47,906 nucleotides of DNA from Chitinophagaceae bacterium UBA3961. Lineage in GTDB: Bacteria; Bacteroidota; Bacteroidia; Chitinophagales; Chitinophagaceae. Every line of letters starts with the position of its first letter. Within the stretch, counting starts at the first letter, position 1. The position numbers and the translations under genes are program-made. The DNA lies in the NCBI GenBank assembly GCA_002385265.1, contig DGDD01000096.1:1-47906 (forward strand), written 5' to 3'. Positions 33,824 to 41,983 of this stretch are shown piece by piece. Below the pieces are notes generated by a model. The model was not told where the DNA came from. It searched no databases and saw only the letters and a list, made by a program, of their open reading frames with translations.

Positions 33824-34693
33824 TTAATACAGGTCGTCGAGTTTCATTTTCAAGTACTTAATAATGGAACGGTGGGTACTTACCAAGGTAATTGAGATGC
33901 CAATCAATAAGATCACTGAGCAAAGCAACAACATCGTATTGCCGTTTCTCAACCCCTTCATTTCAGGCACCCAATTCTCAATAGAGAAAATGACAATTAC
34001 CATTGCCACAATGGCCAGTGTACCTGAGATCGCGCCGTTGATAATAGCCCTGATATTCATAGGTTTAGCTATGAACCAACGGGTGGCTCCCACCATCTGC
34101 ATGGTCTTAATAAGGAAGCGGTTGCTGAACATCGCCAAACGAATGGTATTATCTATCAAAACCACGGTCAATGCCAATAAAACAAGGGCTATGATGCCTA
34201 GTCCAACTGTCACCTTTCTCAACAAACTGAATTTGGCTACCACTTCTTTGGGGAATTTTACATCGTTTACAAACGCAAACTTTCCGAGCTCGGCCTTGAA
34301 AGAAGCCATGTGGGCCGAATCGGCAAAATCGCTCTTGAAATTCACGTCTACCGATCTGGGTAACATCATATTATCGATGAATACATTGAAATCTTCGTTT
34401 CCTTGACTCAACCATTCTTTCTTGGCCTCATCCTTATCAATGTATTTATAACTCTTTACAAAAGGGTGATTTTGAACGAATACCACCAAACTGTCTTTAT
34501 CCTTTTCGGTAGTGGTTTGATTGATAAACACGTTCATGGTAGCGCTTTCTCTGAGCACCTGTTCCAAATTGCGCGAATTGAGTACTACCCATCCCAATAC
34601 CCCTACAATGAAGAGTACCAGCGTAACCCCCAGGATGGACATGAAATAGGAAGGTTTGGATCTTTTGGCGGAAAGTTTTCCGGATGGAGCCAT
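33824..34693 (-). CDS. ftsX: Cell division protein FtsX (permease-like)
   Basis: A 289-residue ABC-type permease with the FtsX plan: TM1 (about 18-38), a periplasmic domain (40-160) with LPRSVDVNFKSDF, and TM2-4 (161-183, 217-237, 253-272), with the TMQMVGATRWFIAKPMN coupling segment between TM2 and TM3. With FtsE it transmits ATP hydrolysis to periplasmic peptidoglycan hydrolases during division; ftsE is not in the window. A longer reading from 34744 would start upstream of the -7 box at 34733, so ATG 34693 is used. The M23 peptidase at 46468 is not adjacent, so no functional link is claimed. Confidence 0.92.
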   Translation of the reverse strand: MAPSGKLSAKRSKPSYFMSILGVTLVLFIVGVLGWVVLNSRNLEQVLRESATMNVFINQTTTEKDKDSLVVFVQNHPFVKSYKYIDKDEAKKEWLSQGNEDFNVFIDNMMLPRSVDVNFKSDFADSAHMASFKAELGKFAFVNDVKFPKEVVAKFSLLRKVTVGLGIIALVLLALTVVLIDNTIRLAMFSNRFLIKTMQMVGATRWFIAKPMNIRAIINGAISGTLAIVAMVIVIFSIENWVPEMKGLRNGNTMLLLCSVILLIGISITLVSTHRSIIKYLKMKLDDLY

Positions 34694-34732
34694 GAATACC
34701 GATTTTAATGGATTAATAAAGGTCGATGCAAG

Positions 34733-34740
34733 CAAAAATA
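34733..34740 (-). promoter_or_regulatory. -7 box TATTTTTG for the ftsX cluster
   Basis: On the minus strand TATTTTTG lies about 40 nt before the ftsX ATG. It stands back to back with the leuS box (22 bp apart), so the two divergent promoters probably share regulatory DNA. The -33 element is not clear. Confidence 0.5.
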
Positions 34741-34762
34741 GCATATTTCAGGCGGTAAATTG

Positions 34763-34770
34763 TATTTTTG
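34763..34770 (+). promoter_or_regulatory. -7 box TATTTTTG of leuS, with a 136-nt leader
   Basis: TATTTTTG on the plus strand precedes leuS by 136 nt. The leader has a small hairpin TGCCC/GGGCA followed by A7 (34772-34794), a long-range pairing AACGAGA (34793-34799) with TCTCGTT (34849-34855), and an interrupted stem GCC..GGC followed by six T residues (34806-34833). An AGGAGG at 34863 is too far upstream to be the ribosome site. Confidence 0.5.
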
Positions 34771-34906
34771 CTGCCCTTCTAACGGGCAAAAAAACGAGAC
34801 TATTGCCAAGATTCAATCAATCAAGGCTTTTTTAAGGGATCTTTCACATCTCGTTCGCTTTTAGGAGGTTAACACAAGCAATCGTTCAAATTTTTTTAAC
34901 ACAGGC

Positions 34907-37663
34907 ATGGAATACCAATTTAGAGAGCTGGAGAAGAAATGGCAAGACCATTGGAAGAAAAATAAAACCTATCAAGTACCCAATGTTTCGGACAAACCGA
35001 AGTTTTATGTGCTCGATATGTTCCCTTACCCAAGCGGAGCCGGTTTGCACGTAGGTCACCCCCTCGGCTACATCGCTTCCGATATCTTCAGTCGCTATAA
35101 AAGATTGAAAGGCTTCAATGTATTACACCCCATGGGTTACGATGCATTTGGATTGCCCGCAGAGCAATACGCCATTGAGCACGGCGTACACCCCGCTGTT
35201 TCAACCGCTCAGAACATCGACAATTTTAGAAAGCAGTTAGACAATATTGGTTTCTGCTACGATTGGGAACGCGAAGTGAGAACCTGTGAACCCGGTTATT
35301 ACAAATGGACACAATGGATTTTCCTTCAACTCTTCAACAGCTTCTTTGATCGCGATCAACAGAAAGCCAGTTCAATCAACAACTTGATCGCTTCTTTTGA
35401 AAAGAACGGTACGGCAGTTGTTGGAACCCGCGCCGGTGTGGAAGCATTTACCGCTGAAGAATGGAAAGCCAAATCACACAAAGAACAACAAGAGGTATTG
35501 ATGAACTATCGATTGGCCTTTTGTGGATATGGTGAAGTGAATTGGTGCGAAGCATTGGGAACCGTACTTGCCAACGATGAAGTAGTGAACGGTGTAAGTG
35601 AGCGCGGCGGACACCCCGTTGTGAAGAAAAAACTTAGACAATGGTACCTCCGCATTACAGAATATGCTGATCGCTTGTTGAAAGGACTCGATGAAATTGA
35701 ATTCAGCGAAGCAATGAAAGAAATGCAAACCAACTGGATCGGAAAATCCTATGGTGCTGAAATTGATTTCAATATTCAAAGCGAAAAAGCAACAGATCGC
35801 AAATTGCGTGTGTACACTACACGTCCTGATACTATTTTTGGTGTCGACTTCATGGTAATTGCGCCTGAACTCGATTACATTGATTCCATCACTTCTACCG
35901 AACAAGCAGCGGCTGTAGCTGATTACTTAGCATTTGTGAAGAGCAGAAGTGAGCGGGAACGCATGGCAGAAAAGAAAATCAGCGGTGTGTTTACAGGCGC
36001 TTATGCCATCAATCCTTTCAACGGGAAACAAATTCCTATTTGGATCAGTGAATATGTGTTAGCAGGATACGGAACTGGTGCCATCATGGCTGTTCCTTGC
36101 GGCGACGAGCGTGATTTCAAATTTGCAAAGCATTTCAATATTCCCATTACCAATATCATTGGCGATGCCTTCAATGGCGAAGAAGCCAACCCTACCAAGG
36201 ATGCAAAATTGGAAAACAGCGACTTCCTAACAGGTATGGTAATGCGCGATGCAATTGATGTGGCAGTTAAGAAAATAGAAGACTTGGGTATCGGAACCCG
36301 CAAAGTGAATTTCAAAATGCGCGACGCGGCTTTCAGTCGCCAGCGCTATTGGGGTGAACCTTTCCCTATTACTTGGAAAGACGGCGTTGCTGCTCCGTTA
36401 ACAGAGGCTGAATTGCCATTGTTATTACCTGACGTAGAATCGTATAGTCCGGGTCCTGAGGGTGAAGGTCCCTTGGCCAATATTCCTGAATGGGTAAGTC
36501 GCGAATTGGAAACTAATACCATGCCCGGTTATGCGGGAAGTAGCTGGTACTTCCTTCGCTACATGGATCCTCATAACAACGAAGCATTTTGCGATCGCAA
36601 AGTGAGTGATTATTGGGGGCAGGTTGATTTATACATCGGTGGTACAGAACATGCCGTTGGGCATTTGTTGTACAGTCGTATGTGGACCAAAGCCTTGTAC
36701 GATCTCGGTCATATTGGTTTCGACGAACCGTTTAGAAAGTTGGTGAACCAAGGGATGATTCAAGGAAGCAGCCGTTTTGTATACAGAATCCAAAACACCA
36801 ATAAGTTTGTTTCGAAGGGATTGAAAGATCAGTATGAAACGAACGCTTTGCATGTTGATGTTAACATTGTTGACGGATTAGAACTCGATACAGAAGCTTT
36901 CAAAAAGTGGAAGAGTGATTATGCTGATGCTGAATTCATTCTGGAAGACGGAAAATACATTTGCGGTGCCGAGGTAGAGAAAATGAGTAAGAGCAAGTAC
37001 AACACTGTGAATCCGGATATGTTGGTTGACAAATACGGTGCCGACACTTTCCGTATGTACGAAATGTTTTTAGGTCCGGTGGAAATCAGCAAACCATGGG
37101 ATACCAAGGGTATTGAAGGGGTGCACCGTTTCTTGAAAAAGTTCTGGCGATTGTTCTACGACGAACTAAAAGGAAAGATGTGGAACGAAGAAACTCCAAC
37201 TGCGGAAGAATTGAAAGTGTTGCACAAAGCCATCAAGAAAATTGAAGAAGATACAGAGCGTTTCAGTTTCAATACAGCCGTAAGTGCCTTCATGATTTGT
37301 GTGAATGAGTTGGCCGATTTGAAATGTCATAAGAAAGCAGTGTTAGAACAGTTAATTGTACTGATGACCCCTTACGCACCACATATTTCCGAAGAATTGT
37401 GGAGTTTGATTGGAAATCAAGGTTCCGTATTGGATGCGAGCTATCCTAAATATGAAGAAAAGTACACAATTGAATCAAGCAAAGAATATCCTATTTCGGT
37501 AAATGGTAAAATGAGAACAACACTCAACTTACCCGTTGATATAAGCGCAGCCGAAGTAGAGAAAATAGTGTTGGCGAATGAAGTGGTATTGAAATGGACG
37601 GAAGGAAAGCCGCCCAAGAAAATAATCTTTGTTCCCGGTAAAATGGTAAACGTGGTGATTTAA
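34907..37663 (+). CDS. leuS: Leucyl-tRNA synthetase
   Basis: A 918-residue class Ia aminoacyl-tRNA synthetase that charges tRNA-Leu with leucine. The HIGH motif is H48-V-G-H51 in PYPSGAGLHVGHPLGY, the KMSKS loop is at about 692-696 (EKMSKSKYNTVNPD), and the CP1 editing domain lies at about 230-430 with TTRPDTIFGVDFMVIAPEL and GYGTGAIMAVPCGDERD. The anticodon-binding helices follow KMSKS, and the C-terminal domain ends at VPGKMVNVVI. The length is at the long side of bacterial LeuRS. The last codons and the stop lie inside the terminator stem at 37648. Confidence 0.97.
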   Translation: MEYQFRELEKKWQDHWKKNKTYQVPNVSDKPKFYVLDMFPYPSGAGLHVGHPLGYIASDIFSRYKRLKGFNVLHPMGYDAFGLPAEQYAIEHGVHPAVSTAQNIDNFRKQLDNIGFCYDWEREVRTCEPGYYKWTQWIFLQLFNSFFDRDQQKASSINNLIASFEKNGTAVVGTRAGVEAFTAEEWKAKSHKEQQEVLMNYRLAFCGYGEVNWCEALGTVLANDEVVNGVSERGGHPVVKKKLRQWYLRITEYADRLLKGLDEIEFSEAMKEMQTNWIGKSYGAEIDFNIQSEKATDRKLRVYTTRPDTIFGVDFMVIAPELDYIDSITSTEQAAAVADYLAFVKSRSERERMAEKKISGVFTGAYAINPFNGKQIPIWISEYVLAGYGTGAIMAVPCGDERDFKFAKHFNIPITNIIGDAFNGEEANPTKDAKLENSDFLTGMVMRDAIDVAVKKIEDLGIGTRKVNFKMRDAAFSRQRYWGEPFPITWKDGVAAPLTEAELPLLLPDVESYSPGPEGEGPLANIPEWVSRELETNTMPGYAGSSWYFLRYMDPHNNEAFCDRKVSDYWGQVDLYIGGTEHAVGHLLYSRMWTKALYDLGHIGFDEPFRKLVNQGMIQGSSRFVYRIQNTNKFVSKGLKDQYETNALHVDVNIVDGLELDTEAFKKWKSDYADAEFILEDGKYICGAEVEKMSKSKYNTVNPDMLVDKYGADTFRMYEMFLGPVEISKPWDTKGIEGVHRFLKKFWRLFYDELKGKMWNEETPTAEELKVLHKAIKKIEEDTERFSFNTAVSAFMICVNELADLKCHKKAVLEQLIVLMTPYAPHISEELWSLIGNQGSVLDASYPKYEEKYTIESSKEYPISVNGKMRTTLNLPVDISAAEVEKIVLANEVVLKWTEGKPPKKIIFVPGKMVNVVI

Positions 37664-37679
37664 TCACCACGTTTTTTTT
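37648..37679 (+). terminator. Intrinsic terminator overlapping the leuS stop codon
   Basis: AAACGTGGTGA pairs with TCACCACGTTT across TTTAA and is followed by eight T residues. The stem encodes the final Val-Val-Ile codons and the loop carries the TAA. The next gene starts 23 nt after the T run. Confidence 0.85.
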
Positions 37680-37702
37680 GTACCTTATCTGAAATTTTAG
37701 CG

Positions 37703-38452
37703 ATGAAAGCGATCTTATTTCTTGTGTTACTCAACCTTTCCTTTTTTGGCGCATCGGCTCAAGATGAAGTTGAATACAAGGAGCCTAGTAAAGAGAGCTC
37801 TGCCTATCATGACTATCGGACCTTTGAAACCATTCCAACTTGGGGATTGGAAAAAATACGTCAGTTAATAAAAACGATCAAGCCTTCCGAAGAAGATGCT
37901 GATTTCTATCAAGCAGCGCTCACACCAAAACAATTCAATGGATTGAAATTGAGAGAGAAGTTCACTTATGTGATGATTTATGGCGAAAGCTTTAGTCAGA
38001 TTTGTGATGCTTTCCCTCCAATTCAAGATGAACATAAAAAAATCATGGGGTATTTGCCCGATCAGCTTTCGGAGCAAAATTGGAGTGATAAACAGCGCCA
38101 GTTTCTGATGGCCAACCGCGATTCAGTGATGAGTTACGTAAAGATATTGACACTCCCCAAGCATCGAATGGGACTTAATTTAAAGAAAGCTTTGTTAGAA
38201 GTAAACGCCGGTGAAATGATTCCTTTTATCATTCAAGAGTACAAAGCCAATCCCAAAGACCGCGATTTGCTTACGGTATTGAATTTGCTCATGCTCAACA
38301 ATAAATATCCGGCTTTCATGACTTCGTTGAGCTATAAGAAAATGTATGCAAAAGAGTATGACTACACTTCTTGGATTGAATTCAATAAAGCCAACGAAGA
38401 ATTGATTTTGAAACGTGCAACTGACTTTTATAATGAGCGGTTTAAGAAATAA
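37703..38452 (+). CDS. Secreted protein of unknown family, first of two tandem paralogs
   Basis: A 249-residue exported protein with signal peptide 1-20 (GASAQ). The mature chain is helical and contains WGLEKIRQLI, LREKFTYVMIYGESFSQIC (the only cysteine, C101), a YLPDQLSEQNWSDKQRQFL stretch, MGLNLKKALLEVNAGEMIPFI and DLLTVLNLLMLNNKYPAF. The paralog 44 nt downstream shares these blocks (WGLEKI, FTYxM, QIC, YLPxLS, RNKDSV/NRDSV, HxMGLNLK, IPxII-EY-AN, LLTxL). I recognise neither protein. The operon continues with an FGE-like gene. Functions suggested by the neighbour are inference only. Confidence 0.8.
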   Translation: MKAILFLVLLNLSFFGASAQDEVEYKEPSKESSAYHDYRTFETIPTWGLEKIRQLIKTIKPSEEDADFYQAALTPKQFNGLKLREKFTYVMIYGESFSQICDAFPPIQDEHKKIMGYLPDQLSEQNWSDKQRQFLMANRDSVMSYVKILTLPKHRMGLNLKKALLEVNAGEMIPFIIQEYKANPKDRDLLTVLNLLMLNNKYPAFMTSLSYKKMYAKEYDYTSWIEFNKANEELILKRATDFYNERFKK

Positions 38453-38496
38453 GAGGCGACTCAATTTTTGAATCTTACTTTACGAACACATCTTGT

Positions 38497-39240
38497 ATGA
38501 AAGCGATTTTCCTAACGATCACGTTGTTTACCTGCTTATTTAATTGCTATTCTCAACTAGATTTAAATGGTAAAGATAAATCGATATCTAGAGCGTATAA
38601 GTATAAGATGACCATTGTTGTTTGGGGATTGGAAAAAATTAGTCGAATGAAAGTAGAGGCAGCTGCAATTAATAAGAAAGAAGGAGTTACGGATTATTCA
38701 GGGTTTTTAAAACAGCATCAATACGACAGTCTTACTGTTAGGCAAAAGTTTACCTATGCTATGATGTATCCCGAAACATTTGCTCAGATTTGCTCAATTT
38801 CTTTGGAAACAGAGAGCGAAGACAAAATAATAAAGTTCTACTTGCCTCGACTATCGGGCGATTTTCAACTTAGCCAAAGACAAAGAAATTTTTTGATAAG
38901 AAATAAAGACTCAGTCAGTTTTTATATTAAAGAGTTGACTCAGTTAAATCATCAGATGGGCTTAAATCTAAAGAATGCGATTGCCATTGCCAATATTACT
39001 GAGCTAATTCCACTTATTATTTCTGAATACAGGGCGAATACGCATGATCATTATTTGTTGACTTTGTTGATACATTTAATGGAACAGAACAAATCGCCTG
39101 AATTTTTGGAATCTTCTTTCTTTAAAGAAGTGGCTAAAAACGGATCTTACTATAATGCTTCGGTTGCATATACAGCGAGTAATGTTGAATACGTCATTTC
39201 TTCAGCTCTTAAATTCTATTATGCGCAGAATAAAAAATAG
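38497..39240 (+). CDS. Secreted protein of unknown family, second of two tandem paralogs
   Basis: A 247-residue paralog of the preceding protein, with signal peptide 1-19 (NCYSQ). Its only cysteine after the signal is C99, aligned with C101 of the paralog (FTYAMMYPETFAQIC). It is more divergent, with a shorter mature N terminus and more Ile/Lys/Asn codons. Its C terminus (SSALKFYYAQNKK) overlaps the FGE-like reading frame by 20 nt. The pair probably arose by tandem duplication. The sequence alone does not tell whether the two form a complex. Confidence 0.8.
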   Translation: MKAIFLTITLFTCLFNCYSQLDLNGKDKSISRAYKYKMTIVVWGLEKISRMKVEAAAINKKEGVTDYSGFLKQHQYDSLTVRQKFTYAMMYPETFAQICSISLETESEDKIIKFYLPRLSGDFQLSQRQRNFLIRNKDSVSFYIKELTQLNHQMGLNLKNAIAIANITELIPLIISEYRANTHDHYLLTLLIHLMEQNKSPEFLESSFFKEVAKNGSYYNASVAYTASNVEYVISSALKFYYAQNKK

Positions 39241-40033
39241 CCTGTTTTTTTTGCTGCTGCCTTTTTTTGCAAATGCCCAATTGGAATTTGTAAAAATTCC
39301 TGCGGGAACGTATTCTTTAGGAAGTAAACTACATGGACTCAACAAAGCTCATAAAGTTCGGTTAGATAGTTTCTGGATCTCAACCACAGAAATCACCAAT
39401 GCTGAGTTCGACCGTTTTGTGAGTAACTCCCATTATGTTACCGATGCAGAAAAAAGACACAATGCCATGGTTTTTGAACCGGGCCTTCGGGAGTTTGAGT
39501 GGATGGAAGATTCAACAGCGTATTGGAGGTTTCCAAATGGGGTGAGTAGGGGAGGAATTGAAAACAAAATGAATCACCCAGTCACCTGTATCAGTTACCG
39601 CGATGCGCAAGCTTATTGCAAATGGGCGGGGTATCGTTTGCCCACGCTCGACGAATGGGAAGCGGCCGCAAGAGCCAACACAAGAACAGATTTTTTCTTC
39701 GGAGCCAACAATCAACTCATTCACCAATATGCAAACATCTGGAAAGGGGTAGATCACTTAAAGGCCGATAGCACAGATGAATTTGTTTATACCGCACCGG
39801 TAAAATCTTTTGCGCCCAATGCTTTTGGATTGTACGATATGTACGGGAATGTATTTGAGTTTTGTTCAAGAAAACCTTTTGGTGCTACTGCTAAACCCGG
39901 TGTAGTGCATGCCCGTGGCGGTAGCTGGTGGTGCAGCATTCATTCCTGTGGTTTCTTCAACAGTGTAGATATAGGTAGAGTGGCGAGTATTGCTTCGTTT
40001 AGTAATCAGGGGTTTAGGGTGGTGAGGCAGTAG
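39221..40033 (+). CDS. Formylglycine-generating-enzyme-like protein with intact C-x4-C pair
   Basis: A 270-residue exported protein. The signal peptide is 1-20 (MRRIKNSLFFLLLPFFANAQ). The FGE/SUMF1 fold is visible in EFVKIPAGTYSLGSK, ISTTEITNAEFDRFVSNS, CISYRDAQAYCKWAGYRLPT, DEWEAAARANTRTDFFFG, AFGLYDMYGNVFEFC and GGSWWCSIHSCGFFN...NQGFRVVRQ. C238 and C243 stand exactly where aerobic FGE carries its copper-binding catalytic pair. Known enzymes oxidise a Cys or Ser in C/S-x-P/A-x-R of sulfatases, but no sulfatase is in the window. A longer frame from 39155 lacks a signal peptide, so ATG 39221 is used. It overlaps the upstream paralog by 20 nt, suggesting coupling. It could also be a structural lipoprotein-like or binding variant. 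Confidence 0.85.
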   Translation: MRRIKNSLFFLLLPFFANAQLEFVKIPAGTYSLGSKLHGLNKAHKVRLDSFWISTTEITNAEFDRFVSNSHYVTDAEKRHNAMVFEPGLREFEWMEDSTAYWRFPNGVSRGGIENKMNHPVTCISYRDAQAYCKWAGYRLPTLDEWEAAARANTRTDFFFGANNQLIHQYANIWKGVDHLKADSTDEFVYTAPVKSFAPNAFGLYDMYGNVFEFCSRKPFGATAKPGVVHARGGSWWCSIHSCGFFNSVDIGRVASIASFSNQGFRVVRQ

Positions 40034-40293
40034 GTGTGAGGTGTTAGGGGTTAGGCTTTAGGTTTTACCGCAGCGGCGCAGCGAACGCAGCGGTTTCGCA
40101 GCGGTTTTCTTTACTTCTCATCCTCGTTCATGTATTCCCCCTGTTCCTCTCCCTGTTCTTTCTCTGTATTTCCTCCGTCTTCGATCCTCCGTCCTCCCTC
40201 CTGTATTCCGGCTGTTCCATTATTAATTATTACTTATTAATTATTAATTACCCCCGGCTGTTTCATTCTTAATTCTTAATTCTTACTTCTTAA
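40034..40293 (-). repeat. Modular intergenic repeat, block 5
   Basis: Fills the whole convergent gap. On the minus strand from the 40294 gene's stop: TAATTAAGAAG AT module, ATGAAACAGCCGGG (40265), AT module, ATGGAACAGCCGG (40220), purine tract with AACAGGGAGAGGAACAGGGG, then GAAAACCGCTGCG and CGCTGCGCCGCTGCGG, then CCTAAAGCCTAACCCCTAAC up to the 40033 stop. It is the most complete copy of the composite order. From ATG 40220 a 30-codon frame runs through the purine tract. Confidence 0.87.
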
Positions 40294-41322
40294 TTACTGC
40301 TTCGCTCCCGGTTTCACCAACCTCACCACCGCACTACTATTCTCATTCGCATACAAACGTGCTTCGTAACGCTTATCACCCACAATGGCTACCATGTAAG
40401 AAGTATTAGGAGGAATGGAACCGAGGTTTTCAGCTACCATCACCAGTTCATTATCATCGCCCAAGTCGGATGCTTTGATTGAAATGGTGTAAGCATTTTC
40501 GGTTAACCGAATATGTTCGAAAATCATTTTGTTGTTCAAGAATAAAGCGATGGAGTCGCCGTCTACTTGAGCATTGTCGTAAAAGCGTATTTCAATAAGT
40601 TCCGATGTTACGGGGATCACTGTTTGCATCACTTTTTTTCTGCTCTCGAATTTTTTCTGATTCGCAGAAAGTTCGGGTGCAGGGATTTCTGCAAGTTTCG
40701 GACTCGGTGCAGTGATTACAATAGGAGCCGGTGGGGGCGTATTTGCCACAATGATCATTGGTCGTGGACCAATTTCAGGCTCGTCTACAAATGGAGTAGT
40801 TCCTTGTTTTTTACTGTATTCGGCAATGATCTTAGGATCGTTGGCACCTACGAAATAGTTTTCTATCACAAAATCCCAATCGTCTATAAAAACAGTTTCT
40901 TTTGTTTTTTCGAGATGAAGGTATTGCTTGTCGCTATCTTTCGATTCTTTATTATTAGCGGTGCCATCGAGCATCATTTGTGTATTGCCCGGGCAATTGA
41001 AATCTGCCACATTTAGAAATCCGTTCGGTCCTCCCTTGGTATTGATGCCGCCATTTGAGTGATCTTCAATCAGGAAATCATCCCACCAAACCACTTCATT
41101 GGTTTCCGTATCGAAATACCCTTTTATGGCGTAGCGTTTATAGTTGTTTTTCGAAGTATAATAGTAGGAGGTTCCGGTAAGACTGTCGCCGCTTTTGATG
41201 ATTTTTACTTCAACCTTTGTCTGCTGAATTTTCCCCTTCCAAGCACCCGTAATGGTTTGTGCACGGCCGGGCAACAAAATCAAGCTGAACGATGTTATAA
41301 GTAGGAGCGTAAAATACTTCAC
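40294..41322 (-). CDS. Secreted two-part protein of unknown function
   Basis: A 342-residue exported protein with signal peptide 1-21 (LPGRAQ). The N-terminal half (22-150) is a beta-rich domain starting TITGAWKGKIQQTKVEVKI with GTSYYYTSKNNYKRYAIKGYF, lipocalin- or calycin-like. A Pro-rich linker (190-215, NTPPPAPIVITAPSPK) leads to a C-terminal beta domain (240-342) with IEIRFYDNAQVDGDSIALFL and VRLVKPGAKQ, which resembles small C-terminal beta-sandwich modules. The start is GTG at 41322; no ATG precedes the signal. The linker suggests two tethered modules on the surface. No enzyme motif was seen. Confidence 0.75.
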   Translation of the reverse strand: MKYFTLLLITSFSLILLPGRAQTITGAWKGKIQQTKVEVKIIKSGDSLTGTSYYYTSKNNYKRYAIKGYFDTETNEVVWWDDFLIEDHSNGGINTKGGPNGFLNVADFNCPGNTQMMLDGTANNKESKDSDKQYLHLEKTKETVFIDDWDFVIENYFVGANDPKIIAEYSKKQGTTPFVDEPEIGPRPMIIVANTPPPAPIVITAPSPKLAEIPAPELSANQKKFESRKKVMQTVIPVTSELIEIRFYDNAQVDGDSIALFLNNKMIFEHIRLTENAYTISIKASDLGDDNELVMVAENLGSIPPNTSYMVAIVGDKRYEARLYANENSSAVVRLVKPGAKQ

Positions 41323-41425
41323 GGGACAAGTTTTGTCTTTAACGAAGAATGCTCCGGTATATTTTGCTTTAAGTTTACTTTAACGAAGCAGAAAAAGGTT
41401 CAACAAGCCTTGATTGTCACCTGTT

Positions 41426-41433
41426 TAAATTTG
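41426..41433 (+). promoter_or_regulatory. -7 box TAAATTTG
   Basis: TAAATTTG ends 12 nt before the ATG at 41446, so the transcript would be almost leaderless. The nearest TTG upstream (41410-41412) is 13 nt away, shorter than the usual spacing. Confidence 0.45.
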
Positions 41434-41445
41434 TAAATTAGAACC

Positions 41446-41919
41446 ATGGCACAAGCAAATATTCAACTCATCGAAGGCCTCCGCAAGGCGGCGGCTAATT
41501 TACGCAACGGCGCTTATTATGCCTGGGGGCATCATGGCGGCTGCAACTGTGGTAATCTTATACAGGTTATCACTGAATTGAGTAAGGAAGAAATTGTGAG
41601 CTATGCTCATCAAGGAGCAGGGGAGTGGACGGAAATTGCCGACGACTACTGCAATATCACTTCCGCACCGCTGATGTTCATCATGAGCAAGCTGGAAGGA
41701 GTGGGGATGACTCCAACAGACTTCCACAATCTAGAGTACCTAGAAGACCGCAGCGTGCTCAATAAACTTCCCGGTGGATTCCGATGGCTCAAAAGAAACC
41801 AACGTGAAGATGTAATTGTGTACATGGAAACTTGGGCGAACCTCCTCGAGGAACAATTGGCCAATGAAGTGGTGATCAATTGGTCTGAACTCAAACAAGA
41901 CCTCTCTATTCCGGTGTAA
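41446..41919 (+). CDS. Small cytoplasmic protein with a GHHGGCNCGN motif
   Basis: A 157-residue soluble protein without a signal peptide. Residues 28-37 read GHHGGCNCGN, with H29, H30, C33 and C35 close together and a further Cys at C69 (DDYCNIT). This cluster suggests metal binding or redox chemistry. The rest is mixed helix (EDVIVYMETWANLLEEQLAN) with several Trp and Asp/Glu. I do not recognise the family. It has its own -7 box and terminator (41944), so it is a single-gene unit between two minus-strand genes. Confidence 0.78.
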   Translation: MAQANIQLIEGLRKAAANLRNGAYYAWGHHGGCNCGNLIQVITELSKEEIVSYAHQGAGEWTEIADDYCNITSAPLMFIMSKLEGVGMTPTDFHNLEYLEDRSVLNKLPGGFRWLKRNQREDVIVYMETWANLLEEQLANEVVINWSELKQDLSIPV

Positions 41920-41943
41920 ACTTATCGTGTAACCACAAATAAT

Positions 41944-41983
41944 ACGGCCGCAGTCTCTATTGAACTGCGGCCGTTATTTTTTT
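41944..41983 (+). terminator. Intrinsic terminator after the GHHGGCNCGN protein gene
   Basis: A perfect 11-bp stem ACGGCCGCAGT / ACTGCGGCCGT with a 9-nt loop is followed by TATTTTTTT. It is GC-rich and strong. Confidence 0.9.

Noticed and set aside
33864..34406. 180-codon ORF opposite ftsX
   Set aside because: It is an antisense shadow. Its many Ile/Met/Thr residues mirror the hydrophobic codons of ftsX.
34694..34744. Longer N terminus for FtsX
   Set aside because: It would begin upstream of the minus-strand -7 box, and the shorter form starts just before TM1 as in known FtsX.
37703..40033. Gliding-motility GldK/GldJ assignment for the FGE-like protein
   Set aside because: GldJ and GldK share the fold, but here there is no lipobox, the protein is shorter, and no other gld genes are nearby.
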